Shown: piece after piece, positions 14,628-23,072 of the stretch | Position numbering within the stretch: the stretch's first letter is position 1 | Layout: every line of letters starts with the position of its first letter | Source: Collinsella sp. AF23-4AC | Lineage (GTDB): Bacteria; Actinomycetota; Coriobacteriia; Coriobacteriales; Coriobacteriaceae | Length of the DNA stretch: 38,548 bases | Assembly (NCBI RefSeq): GCF_003462685.1 | Contig: NZ_QRVE01000019.1 | Span: 1 to 38,548 of the forward strand | Direction: 5' to 3' | The notes under the pieces: generated by a model | Told to the model about the DNA's origin: nothing | The model's database searches: none | What the model saw: only the letters and a program-made list of their open reading frames with translations | Program-made: the position numbers and the translations under genes

Positions 14628-16256
14628 TTACAGTGAGTCGATAAGGCGCTGTTGGGCGGCGCGGCCAGCTTCGTCCCACTTAAAGACGCCGGCGTTGTCG
14701 AGCACGTGGCCAAATACCACGCCGACCTCCTCGTGCAGGATATCGATGGCGTTGTCGGCCGTAAGTTCGTCGGCGCGGCGGGCATAGACATCCTCGGCCC
14801 ATGCGGCGTGGCTGCGGCATAGATCATCGCCCTCGAGCGCACCGGCAAGGTCGTAGCTGGCATCGGCCTTGGCTGCCAGCAGATGCTCGCGGACAGCGCC
14901 GAGCTCGGGAACCAGGCGCGGCGGAAGAATAGCCAGGCCCATGACCTCGATCAGGCCGATGTTTTCCTTTTTAATATGGTGATACTCGGCATGCGGGTGG
15001 AAAACACCCAGCGGATGCTCGTCGGTCGTGATGTTGCAGCGAAGCGCCAGGTAGGCCTCGTAGATCTCGCCGCCAGCATTGCCGCGGGAGTCGACGCGGC
15101 GGATGACGGGCGTCACGGTGTTATGCGCAACGCCGTCGGCTGTGCGCGCGACGACGCCAACCGACTCATCGGTCCACTCGCGCCAAGCGAGGATAATCTT
15201 CTCGGCGGCGTCGAGCAGCTGGGCGCGGTCGTGCGAGCGCAGTCGCAGCACCGAAAGCGGCCACTGCAATACGGTGCCGCTGACCTGGTCAAAGCCGGGC
15301 ACGCTAAACTGCGAGACCTCGGCGGCATGCATCATGGGGAACTCGTGCGCGCCGCCCTGGAAGTGGTCGTGCGACAGAATCGAGCCGCCCACGATGGGCA
15401 GGTCGGCGTTGGAGCCAATAAAGTAGTGCGGGAACAGGTCCACAAAATCGAGCAGGCAGGTCAGCCCCTTGCGGTCGACGTGCATCGGGCGATGCTCGGA
15501 GCTCATAGCAATGCAGTGCTCGTTAAAGTACGCGTACGGGCTGTACTGGAGGCCCCAGCGCTCGCCGTCGAGCTGGATGGGGATAACGCGCAGGTTCTGG
15601 CGAGCGGGGTGAGCGCCGCCGTCGGCTGCGGCGGAGCGTCCGGGATAGCCCTCGTTCTCGATGCACAGCTGGCAGGCGGGATACTTCTCACCCGTGTTCT
15701 TTGCGGCGCCGGCTGCGGCAATGTCGCGCGGGTCCTTCTCGGGCTTCGACAGGTTGATGGTGATCTCCAGGTCGCCCCAGTTGGTGGGGGTGCGCCATTT
15801 GATGTTGCGCGCGATGGCGGCGCGGCGCACGTAACCGGCGTCGCAGCACAGACCGTAGAACCAGTCGGTCGCGGCGCGGGGCTCGTTGACGCCCATGCGG
15901 CCGTTGAACTCCTCGTTTACAACCGAAGGCCTCGGCATGAGCGCGCCCATGATGCGCATGGCGATGCGGTCGCGGCCCGACACCGTGTCCTCGGCAGCAC
16001 CGTTGGCAACGGCGGCCTCGGAAAGCGCGGCGAGCGTGCCCTCCAGGTCAAAGTCGGGCAGGGTATCGGGGTGCAAGAGCGAGAGTTTCTCGACCTGGAG
16101 CGCCCAGGCCATGTCGAGCGCCGGGCCCGTAGCACCGATGCACTCCAGAATGGTGTTGTATGCCCAGATGCGATCGTCCTGACCGATCATGGATCGATGA
16201 ATGGCATACTCAATCAGGCCTTGCGTGGCCTCGCACACGTCGGTCATTACAGCCAT
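14628..16256 (-). CDS. galT: UDP-glucose--hexose-1-phosphate uridylyltransferase (class II)
   Basis: A 542-residue GalT of the class II (Firmicutes) type, which exchanges galactose-1-phosphate and UDP-glucose in the Leloir pathway. Hallmarks are TNWGDLEITINLSKPEKDPRDI in pieces, YPACQLCIENEGYPGR, SPYAYFNEHCI, and GGSILSHDHFQGG. It is longer than the roughly 490-500 residues usual for the class. The start ATG at 16256 overlaps the end of galK by 10 nt and follows AAGGGGG at a suitable distance; a second ATG at 16247 sits in TAATG and is an alternative. Translational coupling with galK is likely. Confidence 0.93.
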   Translation of the reverse strand: MAVMTDVCEATQGLIEYAIHRSMIGQDDRIWAYNTILECIGATGPALDMAWALQVEKLSLLHPDTLPDFDLEGTLAALSEAAVANGAAEDTVSGRDRIAMRIMGALMPRPSVVNEEFNGRMGVNEPRAATDWFYGLCCDAGYVRRAAIARNIKWRTPTNWGDLEITINLSKPEKDPRDIAAAGAAKNTGEKYPACQLCIENEGYPGRSAAADGGAHPARQNLRVIPIQLDGERWGLQYSPYAYFNEHCIAMSSEHRPMHVDRKGLTCLLDFVDLFPHYFIGSNADLPIVGGSILSHDHFQGGAHEFPMMHAAEVSQFSVPGFDQVSGTVLQWPLSVLRLRSHDRAQLLDAAEKIILAWREWTDESVGVVARTADGVAHNTVTPVIRRVDSRGNAGGEIYEAYLALRCNITTDEHPLGVFHPHAEYHHIKKENIGLIEVMGLAILPPRLVPELGAVREHLLAAKADASYDLAGALEGDDLCRSHAAWAEDVYARRADELTADNAIDILHEEVGVVFGHVLDNAGVFKWDEAGRAAQQRLIDSL

Positions 16257-17452
16257 GCCGCGTAAGCCCCCTTGTCAGAGATGGCGTAGTGACGGGCAGA
16301 GCCCTCGCCCAGCCAGCTGTTCATCTTGGTGATAAAGGTGTCGACTAGGTCGAGCGGCACGAAGGCCTGGATGGTGCCGCCAAAGCCGCCGCCGTGGATG
16401 CGGACGGCGCCGCGGCCGTCAAGCACATGCTCGGCCAGTGCTAGGGCATACATCGAGGGCTGCTCGGAGCCCAGTTTGGCAACGACATTCTGCAGGTACA
16501 TGGCAGAGCTGGCGCCGGACTTGTGCGTCAGGACCAGGAACTGGTCGATGTCGCCGGCGTTCAGGGCGGCCCAGCGCTTATCGACCAGGCCGTTCTCGTA
16601 CCAGTAGTGAACGGCGCGCAGGCAGGCACGGTCGCCCAGCTTGGCGCGCAGCTCGGGGAGCTTGGCGTCAAAGTCGGCAACGTCGACCTCGCATAGGCGT
16701 GCCTTGCCAAACTCGGCGGCGACGTCCTGCATCTCGCGCGGAACGGCGGCGTAGTCGTCGGTGGCGGCCACGTGATCGGCGCCGACCTTAACGAGCACGA
16801 GCGCGTAGCCGTGATCCTCAAAGTTGAGTTCGAGCTTCTGGGTCTTAGGCTGGGCTTGATCCTCAAAGTCCATGTAGGCAAGGCCGCCCAGGCACACAGC
16901 GGCCTGGTCCATCAGACCGCAGGGCTTGCCGTAATAGTTGTTCTCGGTGCGCTGGCTCATCTGGGCGAGCGCGACGGGCTCGATGGCGGGTGCGCCCCAG
17001 AGGGTTTCCATGGCACGACCGTACGCGGCCTCGACGGCGGCGGAGCTCGAAAGTCCGCCACCCGAGGGAACGGAGCAGGTAAAGGCGAAGTCGAAGCCCT
17101 TGGGCTCAACACCAAGTGCTACGACCTCGTGGGCCATACCGCGCACGAGGCTTGCGGACGTGCCCTTCTCGGACTCCTGAACATCCAGCGTGTCGAGCGT
17201 AATCTCAAACGTGGGGTAGCCCTCGTCGGCGACGCGGACCTTGTTGGAGTCGGTTGCTACGGCGATGCCGTCAACGGCGACATCGAGCGAGCCGGCGATA
17301 ACGTGGCCGCCCTCGTGATCGGTGTGATTGCCGCTGATCTCGGAACGCCCGGGCGCGTGCACGTAGAGCACCTGGCGGTCGCCGATGGGGCCAAACTCCT
17401 CCTCAAACAGCTTGGTGAGGGTGGCGAGTGTCTTTTCGTCGGGGGTGGTCAT
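16247..17452 (-). CDS. galK: Galactokinase
   Basis: A 401-residue GHMP-family kinase that phosphorylates galactose at C1. It has the galactokinase signature in a variant form (GRSEISGNHTDHEGG), the ATP loop PSGGGLSSSAAVE, the catalytic aspartate in GLMDQAAVC, and the C-terminal HGGGFGGTIQAF motif. The frame is open far upstream (to 17905), but the ATG at 17452 is preceded by AAGGAAAGGA and begins where GalK homology begins; the upstream part crosses the operator region. It is the first gene of galK-galT, divergent from the GalR-type gene. Confidence 0.94.
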   Translation of the reverse strand: MTTPDEKTLATLTKLFEEEFGPIGDRQVLYVHAPGRSEISGNHTDHEGGHVIAGSLDVAVDGIAVATDSNKVRVADEGYPTFEITLDTLDVQESEKGTSASLVRGMAHEVVALGVEPKGFDFAFTCSVPSGGGLSSSAAVEAAYGRAMETLWGAPAIEPVALAQMSQRTENNYYGKPCGLMDQAAVCLGGLAYMDFEDQAQPKTQKLELNFEDHGYALVLVKVGADHVAATDDYAAVPREMQDVAAEFGKARLCEVDVADFDAKLPELRAKLGDRACLRAVHYWYENGLVDKRWAALNAGDIDQFLVLTHKSGASSAMYLQNVVAKLGSEQPSMYALALAEHVLDGRGAVRIHGGGFGGTIQAFVPLDLVDTFITKMNSWLGEGSARHYAISDKGAYAAWL

Positions 17453-17494
17453 ATGGGTCCTTTCCTTGACGCCGGAGAGATTGGTCCGTGTCAT

Positions 17495-17512
17495 TATGAG
17501 TACGTTAACAAT
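17495..17512. promoter_or_regulatory. GalR-type operator, site 1
   Basis: GAGTACGTTAACA with a central CG, 43 bp upstream of the galK start. Two identical 13-mers follow in the same divergent region. Confidence 0.75.
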
Positions 17513-17557
17513 TTTGAGCACCACAAACCAGACGTCGCGGCGCCGCACGTTAATGGG

Positions 17558-17575
17558 TATGTTAACGTACTCATA
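17558..17575. promoter_or_regulatory. GalR-type operator, site 2
   Basis: The reverse complement reads TATGAGTACGTTAACATA, matching site 1 over 15 bases. Its centre is 63 bp from that of site 1 (six helical turns). Confidence 0.75.
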
Positions 17576-17680
17576 ACACAACGCATATCTATTTTTGAGA
17601 ATCTGGTAATCGGTAGATTTTCGGCCGTGAACGGTGTGGCCGTATGGACATATGGAGCAAAAGAACCGCTGATAGAAAAA

Positions 17681-17698
17681 GTAGAGTACGTTAACATG
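17681..17698. promoter_or_regulatory. GalR-type operator, site 3
   Basis: Contains GAGTACGTTAACA, the same 13-mer as the other two sites. Its centre is 123 bp from site 2 and about 100 bp before the regulator start, so it probably mediates autoregulation. A GTGAACGGT word lies at 17627-17635 between sites 2 and 3. Confidence 0.75.
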
Positions 17699-17789
17699 CG
17701 TCCGACGATAGCGGACTTCGGCGCGGGGTGTGTTTCTGCCCGGGCCGACATTCGCACTATTCAGATCCTGCGAGAGCGAAGGTGATTTT

Positions 17790-18821
17790 GTGGCAAGGCG
17801 CCCTTCCAACGATACGGGTACGCGTCCGGTATCCATGGCCGACGTTGCCCGCGCTGCCGGTGTTTCGCAACAGACGGTTTCGCGCGTTGCCAACGGATTG
17901 CCCAACGTTAACGAACAGACGCGCCAGCGCGTGCAAGCCGCTATGCAAGAGCTCGGCTTCCGTCCGAGCTATGCCGGCCGTTCGTTGCGTGACGGCCGTT
18001 ACCATTCGGTCGGCCTGTGCGTCAACGATGTCACCAAGTTTGGCAACCTCTCAATGATCGACGGCATCGCCAGCGCTGCTCGCGAGCATAATTGCGCCAT
18101 CACACTGGTCGAGATGTCCAAGACCGAGGAATTCTCTCTTGCCGAGGCAACACGTCGTATGGCCGCGCTGCCCGTGGACGGCATCATTATCGGCATGAGC
18201 CGTATGGCTCCCGATTTTGAGACGTTCGATCCGTTGCCGGGTATTGGCACGGTCATCGTTACCATGTATGCGCACCCGCGGGTGACTACGGTTGACTCCG
18301 ATCATTACGGCTGCTCGCTGTTGCTCATGGATCATCTGTTTGAGCTGGGACACGAGCAGATTCGTTATATCGGCGGCCCGTCCTTTTCGGTCGACGAGCA
18401 GTTCCGTCGCGCCGGTTGGCAGGATGCGCTCGAGCGTAAGCACATCGAGCCGGTAGAGCCGCTTGAGGGCGACTGGTCTGCCAACAGCGGTTACGAGGCC
18501 GGTAGGTACCTGGCCGAACACGATCGCACCATGACGGCGATCTATGCGGCAAACGATCAGACGGCAAATGGCGTCATTGCAGCGCTGCGCGATAGCGGCT
18601 TGCGCGTGCCCGAGGACGTGAGCGTGGTGGGCGTCGATGACTCGCTCGACGACTTTGTCGCGCATAACGAGCTCACGACCGTTCGATTCGATTTGCATCA
18701 GCGTGGGCGCGAGGTATTCGAGCACGCGGTTCCCAAGGCGGGGGCAACGGACAAAACCGTCGCCATTCGCATCCCCGGTCAGCTCATCGTTCGACATAGC
18801 ACGGCAGAGCCTCGCGCATAG
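17790..18821 (+). CDS. LacI/GalR-family regulator of the galactose genes
   Basis: A 343-residue LacI-family protein: helix-turn-helix MADVARAAGVSQQTVSRVANG at residues 16-36, then a sugar-binding domain ending with AIYAANDQTANGV and VSVVGVDDSLDDF. I chose the GTG at 17790, preceded by GAAGGTGA. The frame also runs from an ATG at 17730, but that would add 20 residues unlike the family and has no ribosome site. It is divergent from galK-galT, with three identical operator-like dyads between them, so it is most likely the galactose repressor. It is similar along its length to the lac-linked regulator at 7980. Confidence 0.9.
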   Translation: MARRPSNDTGTRPVSMADVARAAGVSQQTVSRVANGLPNVNEQTRQRVQAAMQELGFRPSYAGRSLRDGRYHSVGLCVNDVTKFGNLSMIDGIASAAREHNCAITLVEMSKTEEFSLAEATRRMAALPVDGIIIGMSRMAPDFETFDPLPGIGTVIVTMYAHPRVTTVDSDHYGCSLLLMDHLFELGHEQIRYIGGPSFSVDEQFRRAGWQDALERKHIEPVEPLEGDWSANSGYEAGRYLAEHDRTMTAIYAANDQTANGVIAALRDSGLRVPEDVSVVGVDDSLDDFVAHNELTTVRFDLHQRGREVFEHAVPKAGATDKTVAIRIPGQLIVRHSTAEPRA

Positions 18822-18950
18822 TTTTTGCAGGTCAAAAGCGGTATATTCCGCATCAATAACAATCGATAAGGATGCCGGTAGATAGCTGTGGCTCTAAAGG
18901 CGAGTGTTATGATAGACGGGTTCTTTTGTCTATCTAGGAGGCTTTGCCTG

Positions 18951-20111
18951 ATGGAGATCACCAAGGATATCCGCTACATCGGTGTCGACGATCACGACAT
19001 TGACCTGTTCGAGGGCCAGTACGACGTGTCCGAGAACGGCATGGCATACAACAGCTATGTTATCTTGGGCGATAAAATCGCTGTCGCCGATTCGGTTGAC
19101 GCTGGCTTTGTCGACGAATGGCTCGGCAACCTCGAGGCCGCGCTCGATGGCCGTACGCCCGACTACCTGGTCGTCCATCACATGGAGCCCGATCACTCCG
19201 CCGGTATCGCCGCCTTTATGGAGCGCTATCCCCAGGCGCAGATTGTGGCTAGCATGGGTGCTTTCCGCATGATGGTCAACTACTTTGGCACCGACTTCTC
19301 CGAGCGCAAGATGGTCGTCAAAGATGGCGACGTGCTCGACCTGGGCGGCCACAGCCTAACCTTTGTCGGTGCCCCCAATGTTCACTGGCCCGAGGTGTTG
19401 TTCTCCTACGAGGCCACCGACAAGGTGCTCTTTAGTGCCGACGGCTTTGGCAAGTTTGGCGCCAACGACATCGAGGATCCCGAGGGCTGGGCTTGCGAAG
19501 CGCGCCGTTACTACTTTGGCATCGTGGGCAAGTTCGGCAAGTTTGTGCAGGCCGTGCTCAAGAAGGCCGCCAATCTGGACATCCAGATCATTTGCCCGCT
19601 TCACGGCCCCGTGCTGACCGAGAACCTGGGCTATTACCTCGACACCTACAACACCTGGTCGAGCTATCAGCCCGAGGACGAGGGCATCACGATTGCCTAT
19701 GCGAGTGTGTATGGGCATCTGAAGGCTGCCGTTGAAGAGCTCGCATCTGCGCTCGAGGCCCGCGGCCAGAAGGTTTCCGTCTTTGACCTGGCTCGCGACG
19801 ATATGGCCGAGGCTGTTGAGGATGCGTTCCGCTATGACCGTCTGGTGCTCGCCTCTATCACCTATCAGGGCGAGATCTTCCCGTTCATGAGCACCTTTAT
19901 CCACACGCTCGCCGAGCATGCCTACCAGAACCGCACCGTGGCGCTCGTCGAGGCCGGCTCCTGGGCGCCCACCGCTGCCAAGGTTATGACTAAGGAGCTC
20001 GAGGGTATGAAGGACATCACTCTGGCGCAGAACAAGGTGACTGTGCTGGGGTCGCTCAACGACGCCTCGCGCGCTCAGATCGAGGCCCTCGCCGACGAGC
20101 TTTCCAAGTAG
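18951..20111 (+). CDS. Flavodiiron protein (FprA family, O2/NO reductase)
   Basis: A 386-residue class A flavodiiron protein that reduces O2 to water (or NO to N2O) in anaerobes. The N-terminal metallo-beta-lactamase-like domain carries the diiron ligands in HMEPDH (His77, Glu79, Asp81, His82), then GAPNVHWPE, SADGFG and CPLHGPVL. The C-terminal flavodoxin domain starts near residue 245 (IAYASVYGHLK). It has no fused rubredoxin domain, so it needs a separate electron donor. ATG at 18951 follows AGGAGG at 9 nt. An extended -10 (TGTTATGAT) sits at about 18905-18913. Its role is probably oxygen protection of radical enzymes such as PFL; that link is inference. Confidence 0.93.
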   Translation: MEITKDIRYIGVDDHDIDLFEGQYDVSENGMAYNSYVILGDKIAVADSVDAGFVDEWLGNLEAALDGRTPDYLVVHHMEPDHSAGIAAFMERYPQAQIVASMGAFRMMVNYFGTDFSERKMVVKDGDVLDLGGHSLTFVGAPNVHWPEVLFSYEATDKVLFSADGFGKFGANDIEDPEGWACEARRYYFGIVGKFGKFVQAVLKKAANLDIQIICPLHGPVLTENLGYYLDTYNTWSSYQPEDEGITIAYASVYGHLKAAVEELASALEARGQKVSVFDLARDDMAEAVEDAFRYDRLVLASITYQGEIFPFMSTFIHTLAEHAYQNRTVALVEAGSWAPTAAKVMTKELEGMKDITLAQNKVTVLGSLNDASRAQIEALADELSK

Positions 20112-20133
20112 CGATATTTCGCTTTTAACGCTC

Positions 20134-20174
20134 AACCACCACAAAGGGGACAGGCACCTTTGTGGTGGTTTTTG
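20134..20174 (+). terminator. Intrinsic terminator of the flavodiiron gene
   Basis: A 14-bp perfect stem (AACCACCACAAAGG, 20134-20147, with 20157-20170) is followed by TTTTTG. Confidence 0.9.
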
Positions 20175-20175
20175 T

Positions 20176-20979
20176 TTAAGCGCCAGCGATGAGGAGATTT
20201 GGGCGGGCGTCGTCGACGATCTCGGCGATTGAGGTGGCAACGGCATGATCGGGGTCACGGTCCATCACGATGGTGTCGACATCTGCCAGCTCGGCAAAGC
20301 GGTACATGCCGCGTCCGTTAACCTTGCTGGCGTCCATGAGGGCGACGCTTTGATGGGCTGCGGCGATCATAGCCGTTTTGGTCTCGGCCATTTGGGGAAA
20401 GTCGGTCGTAAAGCCGCAGCGGGGGACAAAAGCGCCGGGGCACATGACGGCCAGATCGGCGTGGACCATTTGGAGCGCCTGCATGGTAAGTGGACCGTAC
20501 AGATAGCGATGACCTTTGCGCAGTGCCCCACCCAGCATGACGACATCGACCGAGGGCATGCTCTCGTCGATGTAATCGGCGATGGTAATGTCGGCCGTGA
20601 TGACGGTGATGCCGTCGCGCTGATCGAGGAGCCGGACGAACTCGAGCGCCGTGGTGCCCGAGTCGACAAGCAGCGTGTCGCCATTGCCGACGAGCTCGAT
20701 GGCGCTTTGCGCGATGGCCTGCTTGGCGGCGACATTGACGTTGATGCGGCGATCCTGGGTGGATACGGTCAGTCGCTTCTGGAGAGACACGGCGCCACCA
20801 TGCGTGCGGCGCAACTTGCCGGACTCGGCGAGTGAGTCCAGGTCGGCGCGAGCGGTGACAGAGGATACGCCAAAGGTCTGGGCGATTTCTGCCACCTGCA
20901 CCGAGGCGTTATGCTCGAGCATCTCCATGATGGCGGCACGACGCTCATCGGCGAAGGCTCGGGTTGTCGCATGGGCCAT
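20176..20979 (-). CDS. DeoR-family transcriptional regulator (AgaR/GatR-like)
   Basis: A 267-residue DeoR-family protein with an N-terminal helix-turn-helix (VQVAEIAQTFGVSSVTARADLDSL) and a sensor domain with LLVDSGTTALEFVRLL. The frame is open to an ATG at 21036, but GGAG at 7 nt before the ATG at 20979 and the family length favour the shorter form. It is divergent from the class II aldolase at 21314 and probably controls it. The 334-bp gap between them contains several TTACT/TTTC-type words and no gene. Confidence 0.88.
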   Translation of the reverse strand: MAHATTRAFADERRAAIMEMLEHNASVQVAEIAQTFGVSSVTARADLDSLAESGKLRRTHGGAVSLQKRLTVSTQDRRINVNVAAKQAIAQSAIELVGNGDTLLVDSGTTALEFVRLLDQRDGITVITADITIADYIDESMPSVDVVMLGGALRKGHRYLYGPLTMQALQMVHADLAVMCPGAFVPRCGFTTDFPQMAETKTAMIAAAHQSVALMDASKVNGRGMYRFAELADVDTIVMDRDPDHAVATSIAEIVDDARPNLLIAGA

Positions 20980-21313
20980 AGCTGCTCCATTCTCGGCTAA
21001 ATTTGTAGGAATTGTGTTGAGTCTATTTTCGTTCATTTTCTTTTTGAGTAAGAAAACGCCTTTCGATTACTTATCTTTTCTATAAAAGAAAGACGCTGAA
21101 CGCCCAAAATTCAATATCGAATACGCCCACTCGGCTCCAATTCCTTCCGTTTACTTTTCAAAAACGACTGTATTGACCTGCATGGGCTCAATATCTCGCA
21201 CATGCAAAGCCGCTGAATTTCATACAATGGACGCAGCAAAACGCAAGGTAAAACGCCTTGCGGACACGTACGCCCGATGTCCAGATGCGGGCGAGGGAGA
21301 GGAGCAAACGCTC
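20980..21313. promoter_or_regulatory. Divergent regulatory region, DeoR-type regulator and aldolase
   Basis: An AT-rich region for this genome. It holds three related words: GATTACTTATCTTTTC, GTTTACTTTTC, and TTTTCTTACTC on the minus strand. There is also a dyad CTTTTC-TATAAA-AGAAAG near 21077-21094. These could be DeoR-type operator half-sites. A TACAAT at 21223-21228 could be a -10 for the aldolase. No ORF or RNA is evident. Confidence 0.4.
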
Positions 21314-22171
21314 ATGGCACTTGTTACCACCGAAAAGATGCTCAAGGACGCTCAGGCCGGCCATTACGCCGTTGGCGCGTTCAACGTCGAGAACCTCGAG
21401 TTTGTTATGGCCGTTCTGGCCGCTGCCGAGGAGACCAAGTCCCCCGTCATCATGCAGACCACCCCGGGCACCATCAAGACCGCTGGTCTGGACTACTTCT
21501 ACGGCATGGTCAAGGCTGCCGCCGAGCGCGCTTCCGTGCCCGTCGCCCTGCACCTCGATCATGGCGATGGCTATGACCGCTGCATGCAGGCTTTCCGCAC
21601 TGGCTACACCTCTGTCATGATCGACGGTTCGCACGAGTCCTTCGAGGACAACATCGCCCTGACCAAGTCCGTCGCCGACGCTGGCCGCGCCATGGGTGTG
21701 CCCGTCGAGGCCGAGCTTGGCAAGGTTGGCGGCAAGGAGGACGACGGTCCCGCGGTTGAGGGCGAGAGCCCCTACACCGATCCGGCCGAGGCCAAGGAGT
21801 TCGTCGAGCGCACCGGCTGCACCTCGCTGGCCATTGGCGTTGGCACCAGCCACGGCGTGTACACGAGCGATCCTCACATCGAGCAGTCCGTGGTCAAGGC
21901 CATCCGCGACGCCGTCGACGTGCCGCTGGTTCTGCACGGCACTTCCGGTGTGCCCGATGAGCAGGTCGCCGAGGCCGTGAAGAACGGCATCTGCAAGGTC
22001 AACTACGCCACTGAGCTGCGTCAGGCCTACACCAAGGGCTTCATGGCCTACATGGCCGAGAACCCCGCCTGCTTCGACCCCAAGAAGCCGGCCAAGGAGG
22101 GCATGCGTGAGATTACCGAGCTGGTTAAGATCCGCATGACCAACCTCAACTCTGTGGGCAAAGCAGAGTAA
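21314..22171 (+). CDS. gatY: Class II ketose-bisphosphate aldolase, GatY/KbaY type
   Basis: A 285-residue zinc-dependent aldolase. It resembles GatY/KbaY tagatose-1,6-bisphosphate aldolase over its length: AFNVENLEF, TPGTIKTAGLDYFY, ALHLDHGDG with the first zinc histidine, SVMIDGSH, VEAELGKVGGKEDD, GTSHGVY, and VLHGTSGVPDE. Class II fructose-bisphosphate aldolases are close relatives, so fructose specificity cannot be excluded. ATG at 21314 follows GAGAGGAG. The frame is open from 21173, but that part is non-homologous. Since the lac cluster lacks lacD, this gene could supply the missing aldolase step of the tagatose-6-phosphate pathway. Confidence 0.88.
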   Translation: MALVTTEKMLKDAQAGHYAVGAFNVENLEFVMAVLAAAEETKSPVIMQTTPGTIKTAGLDYFYGMVKAAAERASVPVALHLDHGDGYDRCMQAFRTGYTSVMIDGSHESFEDNIALTKSVADAGRAMGVPVEAELGKVGGKEDDGPAVEGESPYTDPAEAKEFVERTGCTSLAIGVGTSHGVYTSDPHIEQSVVKAIRDAVDVPLVLHGTSGVPDEQVAEAVKNGICKVNYATELRQAYTKGFMAYMAENPACFDPKKPAKEGMREITELVKIRMTNLNSVGKAE

Positions 22172-22204
22172 CAGCAAGGGTACTCTGACTCGCTACATAT
22201 CCCG

Positions 22205-22329
22205 GGGAGGGACGAGGGCTTAGTTCCCCAATCGTCCTCGGGCATGCAAAAAGCCTCGCTGCGCACTTCGTGCGGCGAGGCTTTTTGCCCCCTGCGGAAA
22301 GATTGGGGAACTAAGCCCTCGTCCCTCCC
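22205..22329. repeat. Nested inverted repeat with terminator between gatY and the HAD gene
   Basis: Perfect 29-bp arms (22205-22233 and 22301-22329) flank an inner hairpin of 13 bp (22247-22259 with 22275-22287) that ends in CTTTTTG. The inner hairpin is a bidirectional terminator serving the convergent gatY (+) and HAD (-) genes. The left part (GGGCTT-AG-TTCCCCA ... CGTCCTCGGGCATG) resembles 38419-38459 after the pfl genes. Confidence 0.85.
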
Positions 22330-22392
22330 AGGTTGACCTACTCGAGGTCGTCGCCCTTGTGGCGTTGGGACTGAAAGGGTGGGACGCGTGGG

Positions 22393-23016
22393 TTATTTGG
22401 TTGTTAGGGTTAACAGGTCGTTGGGGGTTTCGAGGTTGTAGGTGGCATTTGGGATGTCTTGGTGTGATCCCCATGCCGCTCTGGCAAAACTGACCCCTGC
22501 CGAAGTTGCGCATTGTTCGTCGTAGACGGTGTCGCCAACGTAGACGACGTTGCCAGGATTCGCGCCCGTACGCCGGAGATATTCGAGCATGGGAGCGGGT
22601 GCGGGTTTATGTTCGGTTGTGTCTTCGACAAGGATGATGTGCTCAAAATACTTATCGAAGCCAAGGGGTGCAATTTCTTCTGCGTATTCGTCGCGCGCAC
22701 GTGAGGAGACGATGCCAAGTTTGCAGCCGTTGTCGGCGAGTGTTGCGATGACTTCAAGCAAACCTGGAAACACGCTGATGGTGCTTTTAAAGCTGGCGGC
22801 AACTTGGCACCAGCGATCCAACGTTGCCTGCGAGTAGATCCCAAGTTTCTCAAGGGCATCCTTGCCGGGTATGCCGAGGGCAAAATCAAGCTCGTGTCGG
22901 GGGAGCGTTTTGCTGGTCTCTTCTTGGACAATCTGGACAAGCGATGACAGAACGCTTTCTTCTGTATCTGCCAATGTCCCATCAACGTCAAATACGATAT
23001 GGTCAAAGTGCTTCAT
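22393..23016 (-). CDS. HAD-superfamily hydrolase (phosphoglycolate phosphatase-like)
   Basis: A 207-residue HAD phosphatase. Motif I is FDVDGTLADTEE (nucleophile Asp), motif II is LGIVSSRAR, motif III is the lysine in EHKPAPAP, and motif IV is VYVGDTVYDEQCA. An alpha-helical cap lies between motifs I and II, as in the Gph/beta-phosphoglucomutase group. The substrate cannot be read from the sequence. AGGAG lies 7 nt before the start. It is 56 bp downstream of the AraC gene on the same strand and likely co-transcribed. Confidence 0.88.
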   Translation of the reverse strand: MKHFDHIVFDVDGTLADTEESVLSSLVQIVQEETSKTLPRHELDFALGIPGKDALEKLGIYSQATLDRWCQVAASFKSTISVFPGLLEVIATLADNGCKLGIVSSRARDEYAEEIAPLGFDKYFEHIILVEDTTEHKPAPAPMLEYLRRTGANPGNVVYVGDTVYDEQCATSAGVSFARAAWGSHQDIPNATYNLETPNDLLTLTTK

Positions 23017-23072
23017 ATGATTGCTCCTCTCTGTTGTTTGCCTGCAAGTTTGATGCAGTGACAGAAGAAGGG

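Noticed and set aside
14883..16265. 460-aa plus-strand open frame opposite galT
   Set aside because: Antisense shadow of a conserved gene, with no recognisable domain.
16247..17905. 552-aa extended form of galactokinase
   Set aside because: The extra N-terminal 151 residues cross the operator region and are not galactokinase-like; the ATG at 17452 has a strong ribosome site.
21173..21313. N-terminal extension of the class II aldolase from ATG 21173
   Set aside because: The extension is unlike GatY/FBA proteins, and GAGAGGAG before ATG 21314 gives the usual family length.
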